Assembly (NCBI GenBank): GCA_024402495.1 | Contig: JAKSTR010000006.1 | Span: 1-64,000 of the forward strand | Source: Treponemataceae bacterium | Lineage (GTDB): Bacteria; Spirochaetota; Spirochaetia; Treponematales; Treponemataceae | DNA length: 64,000 bases | Direction of reading: 5' to 3' | Part shown: positions 16,117 to 25,432 of the stretch, one piece after another | How the letters are laid out: each line of letters begins with the position of its first letter | How positions within the stretch are numbered: position 1 is the first letter of the stretch | Position numbers and translations under genes: made by a program | Notes under the pieces: generated by a model | What the model was told of the DNA's origin: nothing | What the model saw: the letters and a program-made list of their open reading frames with translations, nothing else | The model's database searches: none

Positions 16117-17565
16117 ATGGTCTTTTTTGTTGCAAAAGTAATTTCGTTTATTCTGGCAATTGTGGCAATTTCTTTCATTCTGCCAATTATCTGCGGCTTG
16201 TATTTTGGCGAAATTGCCGCGGTAAATGCCTTTTTGCCGCCTATGATTTTTTGCCTGGTTCTTGCCTCGGTTTTATTTGCTTTCGGGCGCAAACGCAAGG
16301 CACCGCGGTTCAGCGCAAGGGCTTCTTATGCAATGGTTGCGGCGGCATGGTTTTTTGTAAGCCTTTTGGGTGCCGTGCCTTTCATGCTCAGCGGCACTAT
16401 TCCGGACTTTGCCGACGCTTTTTTTGAAAGCGTTTCGGGGTTTTCTACAACGGGTGCAACAATCTTAAGCGAAGTTGAAAGTTTGCCTCACTGCATAAAC
16501 CTGTGGCGTTTGCAGACTCACTGGCTTGGCGGTATGGGAATTGTCATGCTTACCGTTGCCTTAATGCCGCTTTTGGGCGTGGGCGGTTTTCAGCTTATAA
16601 AAGCCGAAACTACCGGTCCTGAAAAGGGCAAAATGACCCCGAAAATGGCGGTTACGGCAAAAATACTGTGGTTCATTTATCTCGGCATGACGGTTCTTGA
16701 AACGATTCTGCTTTTAATTGCCGGAATGCCGTTTTGGGAAGCTCTGGCACATTCTTTTGCAACTTTGGGTACGGGCGGTTTCAGCAGCCGCAATGCAAGC
16801 ATAGGGGCGTTTAATTCGCCTGCAATTGAATGGATTTGTGCCGTGTTTATGGGATTGAGCGGCGTAAACTTTAGCCTTTATTACATGCTTTTAATTGGGA
16901 AGGGCAAAAGCATTCTGCAAAACAGCGAATTTAAAGCCTATATTCTGCTTTTGTTTGTCAGTACGGCGATTGTTACTTTTTCAATTCTGCCGCTGTATGC
17001 CAGTTTCGGGCAGGCGCTGCGCTATTCGGTTTTTCAGGTTGTTTCCATAAATACAACTACGGGCTTTGCTACCGCCGACTTTACTTTGTGGCCGCCTTTG
17101 GCGCAGCTGGTAATTTTCATGCTGTTCTTTGTCGGGGGCTGTTCTGGCAGTACCGGCGGCGGCTTTAAGGTGGTGCGCTGGGTAATTTTGGGCAAGCAGG
17201 CACATAACGAAATGAAGTCGCTTTTGCACCCGCACGGCGTTTTTACCATACGGCTGGACGGCAGGGCAGGGCGCAAAGATGTGGTCTTTGGCGTTGCGGC
17301 GTTTACTTTTTTGTATCTTGCAACGATTGTGGTAACAACGTTTGTTGCCGCCCTTGAAGGCACTGAGATTTTTTCTGCGTTTACTGCTGCAATTTCTATG
17401 GTAGGAAACATTGGACCGGGCTTTGGTCTGGTTGGACCTTCTCAAAACTACGGATTTTTTACCGCACCGACAAAATTGTGGTTCTGTCTTGCAATGATTG
17501 CCGGGCGCCTTGAACTTTACACGATTGTTCTGTTCTTTTTCCCCGGTTTTTACGAAAAACGCTGA
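16117..17565 (+). CDS. trkH: Trk system potassium uptake protein TrkH
   Basis: A 482-residue ion-conducting subunit. The four pore loops of the selectivity filter are visible: FSTTGATIL, TLGTGGFS, NTTTGFAT and NIGPGFGLVG. The third and fourth repeats have the usual glycine. The ATG directly follows the trkA stop codon. With TrkA it forms a K+ uptake system at the inner membrane, gated by nucleotide binding to TrkA. A phosphatase gene follows 15 bases later. Confidence 0.96.
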   Translation: MVFFVAKVISFILAIVAISFILPIICGLYFGEIAAVNAFLPPMIFCLVLASVLFAFGRKRKAPRFSARASYAMVAAAWFFVSLLGAVPFMLSGTIPDFADAFFESVSGFSTTGATILSEVESLPHCINLWRLQTHWLGGMGIVMLTVALMPLLGVGGFQLIKAETTGPEKGKMTPKMAVTAKILWFIYLGMTVLETILLLIAGMPFWEALAHSFATLGTGGFSSRNASIGAFNSPAIEWICAVFMGLSGVNFSLYYMLLIGKGKSILQNSEFKAYILLLFVSTAIVTFSILPLYASFGQALRYSVFQVVSINTTTGFATADFTLWPPLAQLVIFMLFFVGGCSGSTGGGFKVVRWVILGKQAHNEMKSLLHPHGVFTIRLDGRAGRKDVVFGVAAFTFLYLATIVVTTFVAALEGTEIFSAFTAAISMVGNIGPGFGLVGPSQNYGFFTAPTKLWFCLAMIAGRLELYTIVLFFFPGFYEKR

Positions 17566-17580
17566 TTTTTAGGAAATTTT

Positions 17581-18069
17581 ATGCCAGGTATAATGTTTGT
17601 TTGTCACGGAAATATCTGCCGTTCTACAATGGCGGAGTTTGTAATGAAGCATCTGGTTAAAAAAGCCGGGCTTGAAGATGAGTTTTTAATTGAATCTGCG
17701 GCAACCAGCCGGGAAGAAATTGGCAACGATACTCATCCCGGTACAAAAGCCAAATTACGGGAAGTAGGCATTCCTTTTACGCGTCGCAAAGCCCGGCAGC
17801 TTACCGCCCACGACTGCGAAACTTTTGACTATATAATTGGAATGGATTACGAAAATCTGCGTAATATTCAGCGCATTGCCGATGACAAGGATTTTGAAAG
17901 GATTCATCTGCTTTTGGAATATGCGCCGGAAACTTATACCGGTGGCGTTGCAGGTTACGGCGGCACGGTAAAAGCCATTGCCGACCCGTGGTACACGGAT
18001 AATTTTGATGCAACTTATAACGATGTTCTTGCAGGCTGTACCGGGCTGCTGGAATATTTGACAAGATAG
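17581..18069 (+). CDS. Low molecular weight protein-tyrosine phosphatase
   Basis: A 162-residue LMW-PTP. The phosphate-binding loop is VCHGNICRS at residues 7-15 (CX5R with catalytic Cys). The general acid lies in DPWYTD near residue 138. All catalytic residues are present. It is the third gene of the trkA-trkH unit. A link to K+ transport is not established and may only be shared transcription. It shares a bidirectional terminator with htpG. Confidence 0.94.
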   Translation: MPGIMFVCHGNICRSTMAEFVMKHLVKKAGLEDEFLIESAATSREEIGNDTHPGTKAKLREVGIPFTRRKARQLTAHDCETFDYIIGMDYENLRNIQRIADDKDFERIHLLLEYAPETYTGGVAGYGGTVKAIADPWYTDNFDATYNDVLAGCTGLLEYLTR

Positions 18070-18130
18070 TGGTTTTTCCGTTTGCTGCGGTGAACTTTTG
18101 ATTTTCCGCTTCAACCTGAACACAAACAAA

Positions 18131-18173
18131 AAGCCCTGAAAACGCGCTGCAGAATGCGGTTTTCAGGGCTTTT
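18131..18173. terminator. Bidirectional terminator between phosphatase and htpG
   Basis: AAAGCCCTGAAAAC and GTTTTCAGGGCTTT form a long perfect stem flanked by A- and T-rich sequence, so it can serve both strands. Confidence 0.85.
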
Positions 18174-18225
18174 GCTTCAATTTTGATAATTATCCCTGCA
18201 CGTGCGGCGCAGGGATAAAAATATG

Positions 18226-20151
18226 CTATTTTGCCAGAAGGCGGTTCATGCGTTTAACAAAATCTGCGGTGTCTTTAATTTCGCCGCCGCTAAGCAGCAA
18301 AGCCTGGTCTAGCAGAATGTTTGAAACGTCTTCAATATAGGCTTCGTCTTCGCTGTTCTTGATGCCTGCAACAATTGCGTGGTCGCCGTTAATTTCCAGA
18401 ATCGGTTTAACTTCGCCCATACCAACCTGACCCATAGCTTTCATCATGCGTTCAAGCTGCAAAGAAGGGTCGTTTTCGTCAACAACGATGCATGAAGGCG
18501 AATCTGAAAGGCGTTTTGAAATTACAACGTCTTTTACGCGGTCGCCAAGTGCCTTCTTGATTTTTTCAGCAACAGGCTTGAATTCTTTTTCTTTCTTTTC
18601 AGATTCATCTTTATCAATGCCAAGTTCTTCATCGCTGCCGGCGCGGTTAACGGCTTTAAGGTCAAAATCCTTGTATTTGTTAAGCGAAGGAATAACGATG
18701 TCGTCAATTTCGTCAGCCATAATCAAAACTTCAAAGCCTTTTGCCTTGTAAGCTTCAAGCAGCGGCGATTTACGCAGCTGGGCTTCGTCTGTACCGGTAA
18801 TATAGTAAATTGCTTTCTGTTCCGGCTTCATGCGCTGAACGTAGTCTGCAAAACTTACCCATTTGTCGTCGCCTGTACCTTCTTCTGCGGTGCTTTTGAA
18901 GCGAATGATTTCGCAGATTTCTTCGCGGTTGGCAAAATCAGAATACAAGCCTTCTTTTAACGGGCGGTTGTACTGCGAAACAAATTTGTTCCATGTTTTT
19001 TTGCCTTCGTCGTCTGTCTTTTCAGAAAGTTTCTTGAATTCGCCTAAAAGTTTTTTTACGGACTGGTTTTTGATTGTGCTTAAGATGCGGTTCTGCTGCA
19101 AAATTTCGCGGCTAACGTTAAGCGGCAAATCTTCGCTGTCAATGATACCGCGCACAAAACGCAGGTAAGTCGGCAAAAGTTCCTTGTCGTCGTCAGTAAT
19201 GAAAACGCGCTTTACGTACAGTTTTACGCCGCTTTTGTAGTCTGCCTGATACATGTCAAAAGGCGCAGTTGCCGGAATGTAGAACAGGGTAGTGTATTCC
19301 TGTGTTCCTTCGGCGTGGGTGTGCACGTATGCAAGCGGGTCATCGCCGTCGTGGGAAATGCTTTTATAAAAACTGTTGTAGTCTTCAGCTTTCAGGTCGC
19401 TTTTTGAACGCTGCCAGAGTGCGCTTGCTGTGTTAATCTGGTCTACTTTTGCTTCTTTACCGGTTTCCTGACCTTTATCGTCGTACTGTTTCTGTTCGTA
19501 GTGAAGGTAAATTGGGAATGCGATATGGTCAGAATAGCGTTTTACAATGTCTTCAACCTGCCAGCGAGAAGCATAGTTTTTGTCTTCGTCGTTCAGGTGC
19601 ATTACAATTGCCGTACCGTGACCGGTGTCAAGACCATATTTTTTTGCTTCTTCGCTGTCAGCAGCAACTTCTTCAAGTTCGTAGCTGTTTGTACCGTCGC
19701 TTGTCCAGCGGAAAATTTCTGAACCGGCGGCTTTTTTTGTGTAAACGTCAATTTTAGAAGCAACCATGAAAGCTGAATAAAAGCCTACGCCGAACTGACC
19801 GATTAAAGCAGAATCTTTTTTTGCATCGCTTTCCAGTTTTTCCAAAAATGCCTTTGTTCCGGAACGTGCAATTGTACCAAGGTTCGCAACAAGGTCGTCT
19901 TTGTTCATGCCGATACCGGTATCTTTTACAACCAGCACTTTGGCTTCTTCGTCAAAAGAAATATCGATACGCGGATCAAAAGCAACGCCCTTGTAGGCTT
20001 CGTCCGAAACTGTCAAATATTTTAATTTGTCCAATGCATCCGAAGCGTTAGAAACGATTTCGCGCAAAAAAATGTCTTTGTTTGAATACATTGAGTGAAT
20101 AATCAGTGTCAAAAGCTGGTTTACTTCTGTTTGAAACTGGTATTTTGCCAT
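18226..20151 (-). CDS. htpG: Molecular chaperone HtpG (Hsp90)
   Basis: A bacterial Hsp90 of about 641 residues. The GHKL ATPase domain shows EIVSNASDALDKL, DTGIGMNKDDL and GQFGVGFYSAFMVA. The middle domain has KLYVKRVFITDD and GIIDSEDLPLNVSREILQ. The C-terminal dimerisation domain is complete. The frame is open upstream to 20277, but MAKYQFQTEVNQLL at 20151 is the family start and has AGGAG upstream. A ten-base T run sits further upstream at about 20228-20237. Confidence 0.97.
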   Translation of the reverse strand: MAKYQFQTEVNQLLTLIIHSMYSNKDIFLREIVSNASDALDKLKYLTVSDEAYKGVAFDPRIDISFDEEAKVLVVKDTGIGMNKDDLVANLGTIARSGTKAFLEKLESDAKKDSALIGQFGVGFYSAFMVASKIDVYTKKAAGSEIFRWTSDGTNSYELEEVAADSEEAKKYGLDTGHGTAIVMHLNDEDKNYASRWQVEDIVKRYSDHIAFPIYLHYEQKQYDDKGQETGKEAKVDQINTASALWQRSKSDLKAEDYNSFYKSISHDGDDPLAYVHTHAEGTQEYTTLFYIPATAPFDMYQADYKSGVKLYVKRVFITDDDKELLPTYLRFVRGIIDSEDLPLNVSREILQQNRILSTIKNQSVKKLLGEFKKLSEKTDDEGKKTWNKFVSQYNRPLKEGLYSDFANREEICEIIRFKSTAEEGTGDDKWVSFADYVQRMKPEQKAIYYITGTDEAQLRKSPLLEAYKAKGFEVLIMADEIDDIVIPSLNKYKDFDLKAVNRAGSDEELGIDKDESEKKEKEFKPVAEKIKKALGDRVKDVVISKRLSDSPSCIVVDENDPSLQLERMMKAMGQVGMGEVKPILEINGDHAIVAGIKNSEDEAYIEDVSNILLDQALLLSGGEIKDTADFVKRMNRLLAK

Positions 20152-20293
20152 AGTTTTATAAACTCCTAAAAATAAAATGCTTGATGGGCAGCGATTTTTT
20201 TCGCCGTATAAAATTAAATTACTTATATTTTTTTTTTGCGGCAACATTTGCGGGCATTTTTTGCAAAATAACTTCAAATTAATTGAAAATCAA

Positions 20294-20322
20294 TTCACAG
20301 AATGGGATTTTTCTTTTATAAT
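20294..20322 (+). promoter_or_regulatory. Promoter giving a leaderless PilZ-like mRNA
   Basis: TTCACA (20294-20299), 17 bases, TATAAT (20317-20322). The ATG of the next gene is at 20331, so transcription should begin within a base or two of the start codon. A GGAT directly abutting the ATG is too close to act as a ribosome site. Confidence 0.65.
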
Positions 20323-20330
20323 TTAAGGAT

Positions 20331-21281
20331 ATGGATCAAGAAACCACAAATACCGCAAAACCAGACGAAAACAAAAAGCCCTCATCTGTTGTTGCTGATG
20401 CAAGCACTGTAGAAAGCCAGATTCTTGCCGGTCGCAAAGTATTTTTTGTAATGCCTAATATTTCCGTTTTTCCGGATAATTTTTGCGAATATTTTCTGGG
20501 CGAAGGTTTTGAATGCTATTTCATGCTGAAAGATATGAGCATGACTTTGCAGGACAGAATAGAAATTTTCATTCAGTATTTTAAAGACGTTTTATTTATT
20601 TTCAATATTGATGCTACGCCGGTTTCGCCGGACGTGCCCTGGGAACTTTTTATTGAAAAACTGCACGCCGCTTATCCGGATGTCGGCATTGGCGTAATGT
20701 ACAATAAAAAGGTTGTAGAAGGACAGGTTGCCGAAATGAAGTCTGTCTTTAACCAGAATATTGGCGTAAACTGCGGCTATGTGGAAATTGATTTTGACCG
20801 CAATCACAATTACATGGAAGCAATTAATGTCCTTCAGAATTGCGGTGCAAAAGGCCGCCGCAAAAGTGTGCGCGCCGTTTGTTTTGCCAGCTGCAACGTT
20901 GCTTTTGAATATGCAGGCGAAGCTTTTAACGAAGCAATCGACGACATCAGCCTAAGCCACTTTACAATTACCTTGGATCCTCAGCGCAAGATTCCTTTGG
21001 ATTACGAGCTTATCAGAAATATGGCGCTTAATATTAAGGGTTTCCGTTTTAAAAGCGATGCAATTCTGTGCCTTAAGCGCGAAAACAGCGACGGCGGAAT
21101 TATCTGCGTTTTCATGTTTGTAGACGAACGCCAGCAGCAGCGCCTTGAAATGGACACAAAAGCAAACCTTATACCAAAGCTTTACGACATTAAGCTTACA
21201 AACTGCATGAATATGTTTGACAAGATTGTTGAAGAACGCGAAAAGCGCGGCTTTTTGCCAAAAATTGATTTACCGCTTTAA
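20331..21281 (+). CDS. Spirochaete protein with PilZ-like C-terminal domain
   Basis: A 316-residue protein. After an acidic, disordered N-terminus (residues 1-35) comes a receiver-like alpha/beta region (KVFFVMPNISVFPDNFCEYFL onward). The C-terminal half has RRKSVR near residue 182, which fits the PilZ RxxxR motif, and DDISLSH, which approximates DxSxxG with His for Gly. This suggests a c-di-GMP-binding or degenerate PilZ domain. The GGDEF protein encoded at 34.2 kb could supply the ligand. The PilZ assignment is by motif only. The mRNA is probably leaderless. Confidence 0.55.
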   Translation: MDQETTNTAKPDENKKPSSVVADASTVESQILAGRKVFFVMPNISVFPDNFCEYFLGEGFECYFMLKDMSMTLQDRIEIFIQYFKDVLFIFNIDATPVSPDVPWELFIEKLHAAYPDVGIGVMYNKKVVEGQVAEMKSVFNQNIGVNCGYVEIDFDRNHNYMEAINVLQNCGAKGRRKSVRAVCFASCNVAFEYAGEAFNEAIDDISLSHFTITLDPQRKIPLDYELIRNMALNIKGFRFKSDAILCLKRENSDGGIICVFMFVDERQQQRLEMDTKANLIPKLYDIKLTNCMNMFDKIVEEREKRGFLPKIDLPL

Positions 21282-21312
21282 TATTTTTTGCCTGTATTTT
21301 TCATCAGACTGC

Positions 21313-21353
21313 AAAACGGCGCAACTTGAAGATTCTCGTTGCGCCGTTTTTTT
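21313..21353 (+). terminator. Terminator after the PilZ-like gene
   Basis: AAAACGGCGCAAC (21313-21325) pairs perfectly with GTTGCGCCGTTTT (21338-21350); the T run continues to 21353. Confidence 0.88.
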
Positions 21354-21464
21354 ATGCAAACGCATAAAACGCGCAGGCGAAGCGCGGCTTACCAGTTGTA
21401 TTTATTTTTTCCTTTATGATAAAATCTTTCAAATACGCGCACTTTGCGCTGGAGGTAACATATT

Positions 21465-21962
21465 ATGGAAAAGAAACTTTGCCCTTGTGGTTCTAATAAA
21501 GCTTACGATGAATGTTGTGAACCAATTATTAAAGGTACAAAAGACGCACCAACTGCCGAAGCTTTGATGCGCAGCCGCTATACTGCCTACGTTGTTCACG
21601 AAATTGACTATATTGCTGCAAGCTGCAAACGAACCAACGACGAAAATGACATTGATATGGAAGAAACCCGCAAGTGGAGTGAAGAATCTACATGGCACGG
21701 TTTGACAATTCTGCGCACTGACAAAGGTACAGAAAGCGACGAAGAAGGAACCGTAGAATTCACTGCTTCTTATACAACACGCAAAGGCATCCGCGAACTG
21801 CATCACGAAATTGCAGGTTTCAAAAAGTTCGACGGCAAATGGCTTTATGTTGAAGGCATTATCAAGCCGGAAACCGTTTTGCGCGAAGGCCGCAAGATTG
21901 GGCGCAACGAAAAATGCCCTTGCGGAAGCGGAAAAAAATACAAACAGTGCTGCGGCCGCTAA
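21465..21962 (+). CDS. ychJ: YchJ family SEC-C zinc-binding protein
   Basis: A 165-residue YchJ-type protein. SEC-C zinc motifs are present at both ends, [13 protein letters not shown] at residues 6-18 and [13 protein letters not shown] at the C-terminus. The central domain has the family sequence [18 protein letters not shown]. Its cellular role is not known to me. The ribosome site is GGAGG. The rlmB gene follows after 19 bases. Confidence 0.9.
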   Translation: MEKKLCPCGSNKAYDECCEPIIKGTKDAPTAEALMRSRYTAYVVHEIDYIAASCKRTNDENDIDMEETRKWSEESTWHGLTILRTDKGTESDEEGTVEFTASYTTRKGIRELHHEIAGFKKFDGKWLYVEGIIKPETVLREGRKIGRNEKCPCGSGKKYKQCCGR

Positions 21963-21981
21963 CCGCTGAAAGGGTAAAACT

Positions 21982-22743
21982 ATGCAAATTATTACCGGTT
22001 TTCATGCGGTAGAAGAAATGCTGCGTTCGCCGCTTTGTACGGCAGACGGCGCAAAGCCGCATCTGGAATATGCAAAACCCGGTCCGCGGGTAAAAAAAAT
22101 ACTTGAAGATGCCAAAAGACGCAACATTCCTGCAAAAGAAGTTACAATGGCGCAGCTTGACAAGCTTTGTGACGGTTTGGCAGATACAGCCCAAAATCAC
22201 CGCGGTCTGGTTTTGGTAATTGACGGCTTGCAGAAACAGGCTCAGAATTTTGTTCAGTTTGACGGAGCTTTAGCTGCATTGTCGCAAAAAGAAAACGCCA
22301 TTGTCGTAATTTTGGACAGCGTTACAGACCCGCATAATGTTGGTGCAATTATCCGTTCCTGTGACCAGTTTGCTGCCGACCTTTTGGTTTTGCCAGACCA
22401 CCGCGGCGCAAGCGAAAGCGACGTTATTTTGCGAAGCAGCGCCGGGGCTGCGGCTTGGGTTCAGCAGGCAGTGGTAAACAACTTGAACCGCACGGTTGAA
22501 CAGCTGAAAGAAGCCGGATTCTGGATTTACGGCGCTGATGCCGGCGGCAGTGCTTTAAGTGAAACTTCGCTTAAAGGCAAAATTGCAATCGTAATGGGCA
22601 GCGAAGGTTCCGGCATAAGCCGTCTTTTAAAAGAAAAATGCGACGGTATTTTATCAATTCCTACTTGCGGCAAATTAGACAGTTTGAATGTTTCTGTTGC
22701 GGCAGGAATTTTGCTTTACGAAGCTCACCGCCAGCAGATGTAA
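21982..22743 (+). CDS. rlmB: 23S rRNA (guanosine-2'-O-)-methyltransferase RlmB-like (TrmH family)
   Basis: A 253-residue SPOUT methyltransferase. The N-terminal substrate-binding domain begins with IITGFHAVEEMLRS. The catalytic core shows LDSVTDPHNVGAIIRSCDQFAADLL (motif 1), IVMGSEGSGISRLLKEKCD (motif 2) and IPTCGKLDSLNVSVAAGILLYE (motif 3, with the knot). An insertion in the N-domain (GPRVKKILEDAKRRNIPAKEV) is usual. It methylates a 2'-OH in 23S rRNA. The exact site is assumed from family membership. Confidence 0.92.
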   Translation: MQIITGFHAVEEMLRSPLCTADGAKPHLEYAKPGPRVKKILEDAKRRNIPAKEVTMAQLDKLCDGLADTAQNHRGLVLVIDGLQKQAQNFVQFDGALAALSQKENAIVVILDSVTDPHNVGAIIRSCDQFAADLLVLPDHRGASESDVILRSSAGAAAWVQQAVVNNLNRTVEQLKEAGFWIYGADAGGSALSETSLKGKIAIVMGSEGSGISRLLKEKCDGILSIPTCGKLDSLNVSVAAGILLYEAHRQQM

Positions 22744-22849
22744 ATGATAAAACCGGCAGTTTTTGCCAAGATTTTTAAAAAATCAGGGCAAAAACTGCGT
22801 TTGCCGGTTGACCAATTTTTTTTATTTTTTTAGAATGGAATCACTTATC

Positions 22850-22923
<74 letters not shown>

Positions 22924-22924
22924 T

Positions 22925-22956
22925 AAAAAGCTGCTAGTTTTTAGCAGCTTTTTTTT
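22925..22956 (+). terminator. Terminator after tRNA-Ala
   Basis: AAAAGCTGCTA and TAGCAGCTTTT form a stem with a short loop, and a T run follows. Confidence 0.9.
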
Positions 22957-23278
22957 ATTTTACGGTTTACCGCAAACCGTAAAAATACCTGAGTATTATC
23001 TTCTGTCGGCAGTTTCTTTTTAATTCGCCGTGCTTTAATCATCTGTTTTCAGTTTTCTCTTTCTTCATTTTTTCACAAATTTTTCTTTTATTTTTTCATT
23101 TGCCAAAAACGAACACTAACCGGAACCTTTTTGCTGTTTTTTGCAGGCGGGTTTATATGTTTGGGCAGCAAAACCATTGCCTGTGCGCACGCAAACAGCA
23201 CATAAACAGAACTGTTTTTTTTATTAGGTTCAATTTCGAGTTTTATATAAAAGGCAAAAGACATCTATATAATTGTGA
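22957..23278 (+). other. Non-coding stretch upstream of the chemoreceptor
   Basis: No gene is seen. There is an 11-base perfect palindrome, TTTTACGGTTT (22958-22968) / AAACCGTAAAA (22974-22984). Further down, AAACAG / CTGTTTTTTTT at about 23204-23220 is terminator-like. A TATAAT at 23268-23273 lies just before a long-range inverted repeat, listed separately. Confidence 0.5.
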
Positions 23279-23400
23279 TAAAAACAGCCGCAGACAGGCA
23301 CGGACACGAAAAAAAATCGTCACGACCGAAGGGCGTATTTGTAGCGTAGCTTCGAGCAACGCTTTTTTTCGAGGCAGGGACTGTCGAAAGGCTGTTTTTA
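23279..23400 (+). ncRNA. Candidate structured RNA or leader element
   Basis: TAAAAACAGCC (23279-23289) pairs perfectly with GGCTGTTTTTA (23390-23400) and encloses about 100 bases. Inside, GACAG (23293-23297) can pair with CTGTC (23381-23385). A nested stem AGCGT (23343-23347) / ACGCT (23359-23363) is followed by a T run. A TATAAT at 23268-23273 would start transcription near the first arm. No -35 is convincing. It matches no RNA family that I recognise; the SRP, tmRNA and RNase P signature motifs are absent. Confidence 0.35.
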
Positions 23401-23543
23401 AACATTTCATATAAACCCGACATTTGATCTATTAACAAATTTTTCAAAAATAATATAAGCGAAAACCAATTCTCATGATAAAATGTTTTATATTTCAATT
23501 TGTTTGAACGTGCTTTTTGTTGAATGAGAGGAGGAATTTTTCA

Positions 23544-25334
23544 ATGAAAAAATTTATTAACATAAGCGCAAAGCAATTTATAAAAGTTGTTTTGCCTTTG
23601 CTGATTGTGGCAGTTTTTACAATAACTTCTTACACAATAATGATAAACAAGCTTATTGATGAAATTGTAAACAACGCCACCGGCAAAGGAATAGAACGCG
23701 TTGAAAAACAGATTCTGCGCACGCTTGATGTAGAAATCACCAATCTTGATATGATTTGTGATATTGCAGCCCTTACGCAGGCTCCTTCGTCTCTTTCCAT
23801 GCTTGTAAAATCTGCGGCTGCCAAGAATGAAACGGTACTGGCTTACTATTTTTCAAGCATCAAGCCGCTTTCAAAAGGCGGCTACCTTGTAATGAGCGAC
23901 GACTGGCGAGCTCCGTCTACTTTTGACCAGACTACGCGCCCGTGGTATTCCGGTGCTCTGGAAGCAAAAGGTCAGATTTTTGGCAGCGACATTTACGTTA
24001 ATGCACGCAGCAATACAAAATGCATTTCACTTTCCAGGGCAATTTACAACGAACGCGGCACGGAAGTTGGCGTTGTAGGCTTTGACATGGATCTGGAAAA
24101 ACTTTCTGCAAATCTTGGCAACATACAGGTTTCTCCAACTTCCGTAATGAACATTGTTACTGCCGACGGCCGCTACGTTACCCATTATGCAGACAAAAAC
24201 AAAATCAACGATTCCAATATTTTTGATGACACAAACTTTTCAGTAAAAGACCGTACTCTGGACGGCTTTGTAGACGACGGAGAAACAAAAGTTGTCAGTT
24301 CTCTTTCCAAATATTTCTGCGTTGGCAAAATACCCGGTACGCCGTGGTACATTGTCGTTCAGGGTGAACGCAACGATTTTGTGAAAAAGCATTTCACATG
24401 GGGAATAATTATTCTTGTTATAACTGCAATTCTTATTCTTGTTAGTGCAGGCTTTAACGTTTACAACGCAAACATAACCGCTTCAAAAGAAAGGGCTCTG
24501 GGTGAAGAACTTATTGGCGAAACCCAGAATCTGGTTGTAGTTGCAAAGGAAACTTCTGCAACTTCACAGGATCAGTCTGCGGCTGTTAAGGAAATTGTTG
24601 CAACGATGGAAGATACAAACAATCTTTCCGAAAACATTGCAGAAAAAATTCAGGGCGTAACTTCCGTAGCACAAAAAACCAGCAGCGATGTTGCAGACGG
24701 TGCCAGTGCCCTTAATGTAAACGTTGACAAGCTTTACGAAATTTCTGAAGCCAACAAGGAAACGATAGACGGCATTAAGGAACTTTCCAAGGAAATTGAC
24801 AACATCTGGGACATTGTTACCATGATTACCAGCGTTGCAGATCAGGCAAAAATTATTGCATTTAATGCGGAACTTGAAGCTGCAAGTGCAGGCGAGGCGG
24901 GTAAAAACTTCCATATCGTTGCTTCAGAAATCCGTCGTCTTGCAGACGGCATTATTGACAGTACCAAGGAAATTAAAGACCGCATTTCCGCAATCCAGCA
25001 TTCTTCAGATTCCCTCATTCTTGCTTCTGAAAGCGGAACCGTTAAAGTTGCCGAGGGCGTTAAAACTGCAAAAGAACTTGAAGAACGTTTTGCAAGCATT
25101 AAGTCCGGCGCAGAAATTACGGCTCAGGCAGCTGAAGAAATTACCACAACCATTCAGCAGCAGACCTATGCTTCCAGCCAGATTCTTATCACGCTTAAAC
25201 AGATTTCTGCCGGCGTTGAAAACTTCAGCGCCACGACAGAAAATGTCAGCAGTGCGGCGGCAAAACTTCAGGAAGTTGCAGAAAAGCTTAACGTCATAAC
25301 AAAGCACAGTGACAGCGAAGAAGCCGAAGCTTAA
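23544..25334 (+). CDS. Methyl-accepting chemotaxis protein
   Basis: A chemoreceptor of about 596 residues. The first transmembrane helix is at residues about 10-35. A periplasmic double-Cache-type ligand domain follows (RPWYSGALEAKGQIFGSDIYV, SLSRAIYNERGTEVGVVGFDM). The second helix is near residue 290, then a cytoplasmic signalling domain. The hairpin tip is divergent: KIIAFNAELEAASAGEAGKN, where canonical receptors read TNLLALNAAIEAARAGE. No clear HAMP domain is seen. This variant tip occurs in treponemal receptors. The ATG at 23544 follows GAGGAGG; the frame's earlier ATG has no such site. A strong terminator follows. Confidence 0.92.
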   Translation: MKKFINISAKQFIKVVLPLLIVAVFTITSYTIMINKLIDEIVNNATGKGIERVEKQILRTLDVEITNLDMICDIAALTQAPSSLSMLVKSAAAKNETVLAYYFSSIKPLSKGGYLVMSDDWRAPSTFDQTTRPWYSGALEAKGQIFGSDIYVNARSNTKCISLSRAIYNERGTEVGVVGFDMDLEKLSANLGNIQVSPTSVMNIVTADGRYVTHYADKNKINDSNIFDDTNFSVKDRTLDGFVDDGETKVVSSLSKYFCVGKIPGTPWYIVVQGERNDFVKKHFTWGIIILVITAILILVSAGFNVYNANITASKERALGEELIGETQNLVVVAKETSATSQDQSAAVKEIVATMEDTNNLSENIAEKIQGVTSVAQKTSSDVADGASALNVNVDKLYEISEANKETIDGIKELSKEIDNIWDIVTMITSVADQAKIIAFNAELEAASAGEAGKNFHIVASEIRRLADGIIDSTKEIKDRISAIQHSSDSLILASESGTVKVAEGVKTAKELEERFASIKSGAEITAQAAEEITTTIQQQTYASSQILITLKQISAGVENFSATTENVSSAAAKLQEVAEKLNVITKHSDSEEAEA

Positions 25335-25357
25335 TATTTTCAGCTGAAAACCGAACG

Positions 25358-25405
25358 AAAGCAGAAAGCCTTTGAAAAACATACAAAGGTTTTCTGCTTT
25401 TTTTG
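25358..25405 (+). terminator. Terminator after the first chemoreceptor
   Basis: AGCAGAAAGCCTTTG pairs with CAAAGGTTTTCTGCT with one mismatch, and a long T run follows. The T run overlaps the region upstream of the rsmE -10 box. Confidence 0.85.
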
Positions 25406-25420
25406 TTTTTTCTTTTTTGC

Positions 25421-25426
25421 TATACT
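25421..25426 (+). promoter_or_regulatory. -10 box directly before rsmE
   Basis: TATACT ends six bases before the GTG start of rsmE, with only T-rich sequence at the -35 position. Transcription should start at or next to the start codon. Confidence 0.5.
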
Positions 25427-25432
25427 TTCGCC

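Noticed and set aside
23279-23400. SRP RNA, tmRNA or RNase P RNA
   Set aside because: The signature segments (GGAAGCAGC-type SRP tip, tRNA-like tmRNA ends, conserved RNase P core) are not present.
23100-23414. A 104-codon ORF upstream of the first chemoreceptor
   Set aside because: No start signal; it runs through hairpins and T runs that look like RNA structure and is rich in Arg, Cys and Phe.
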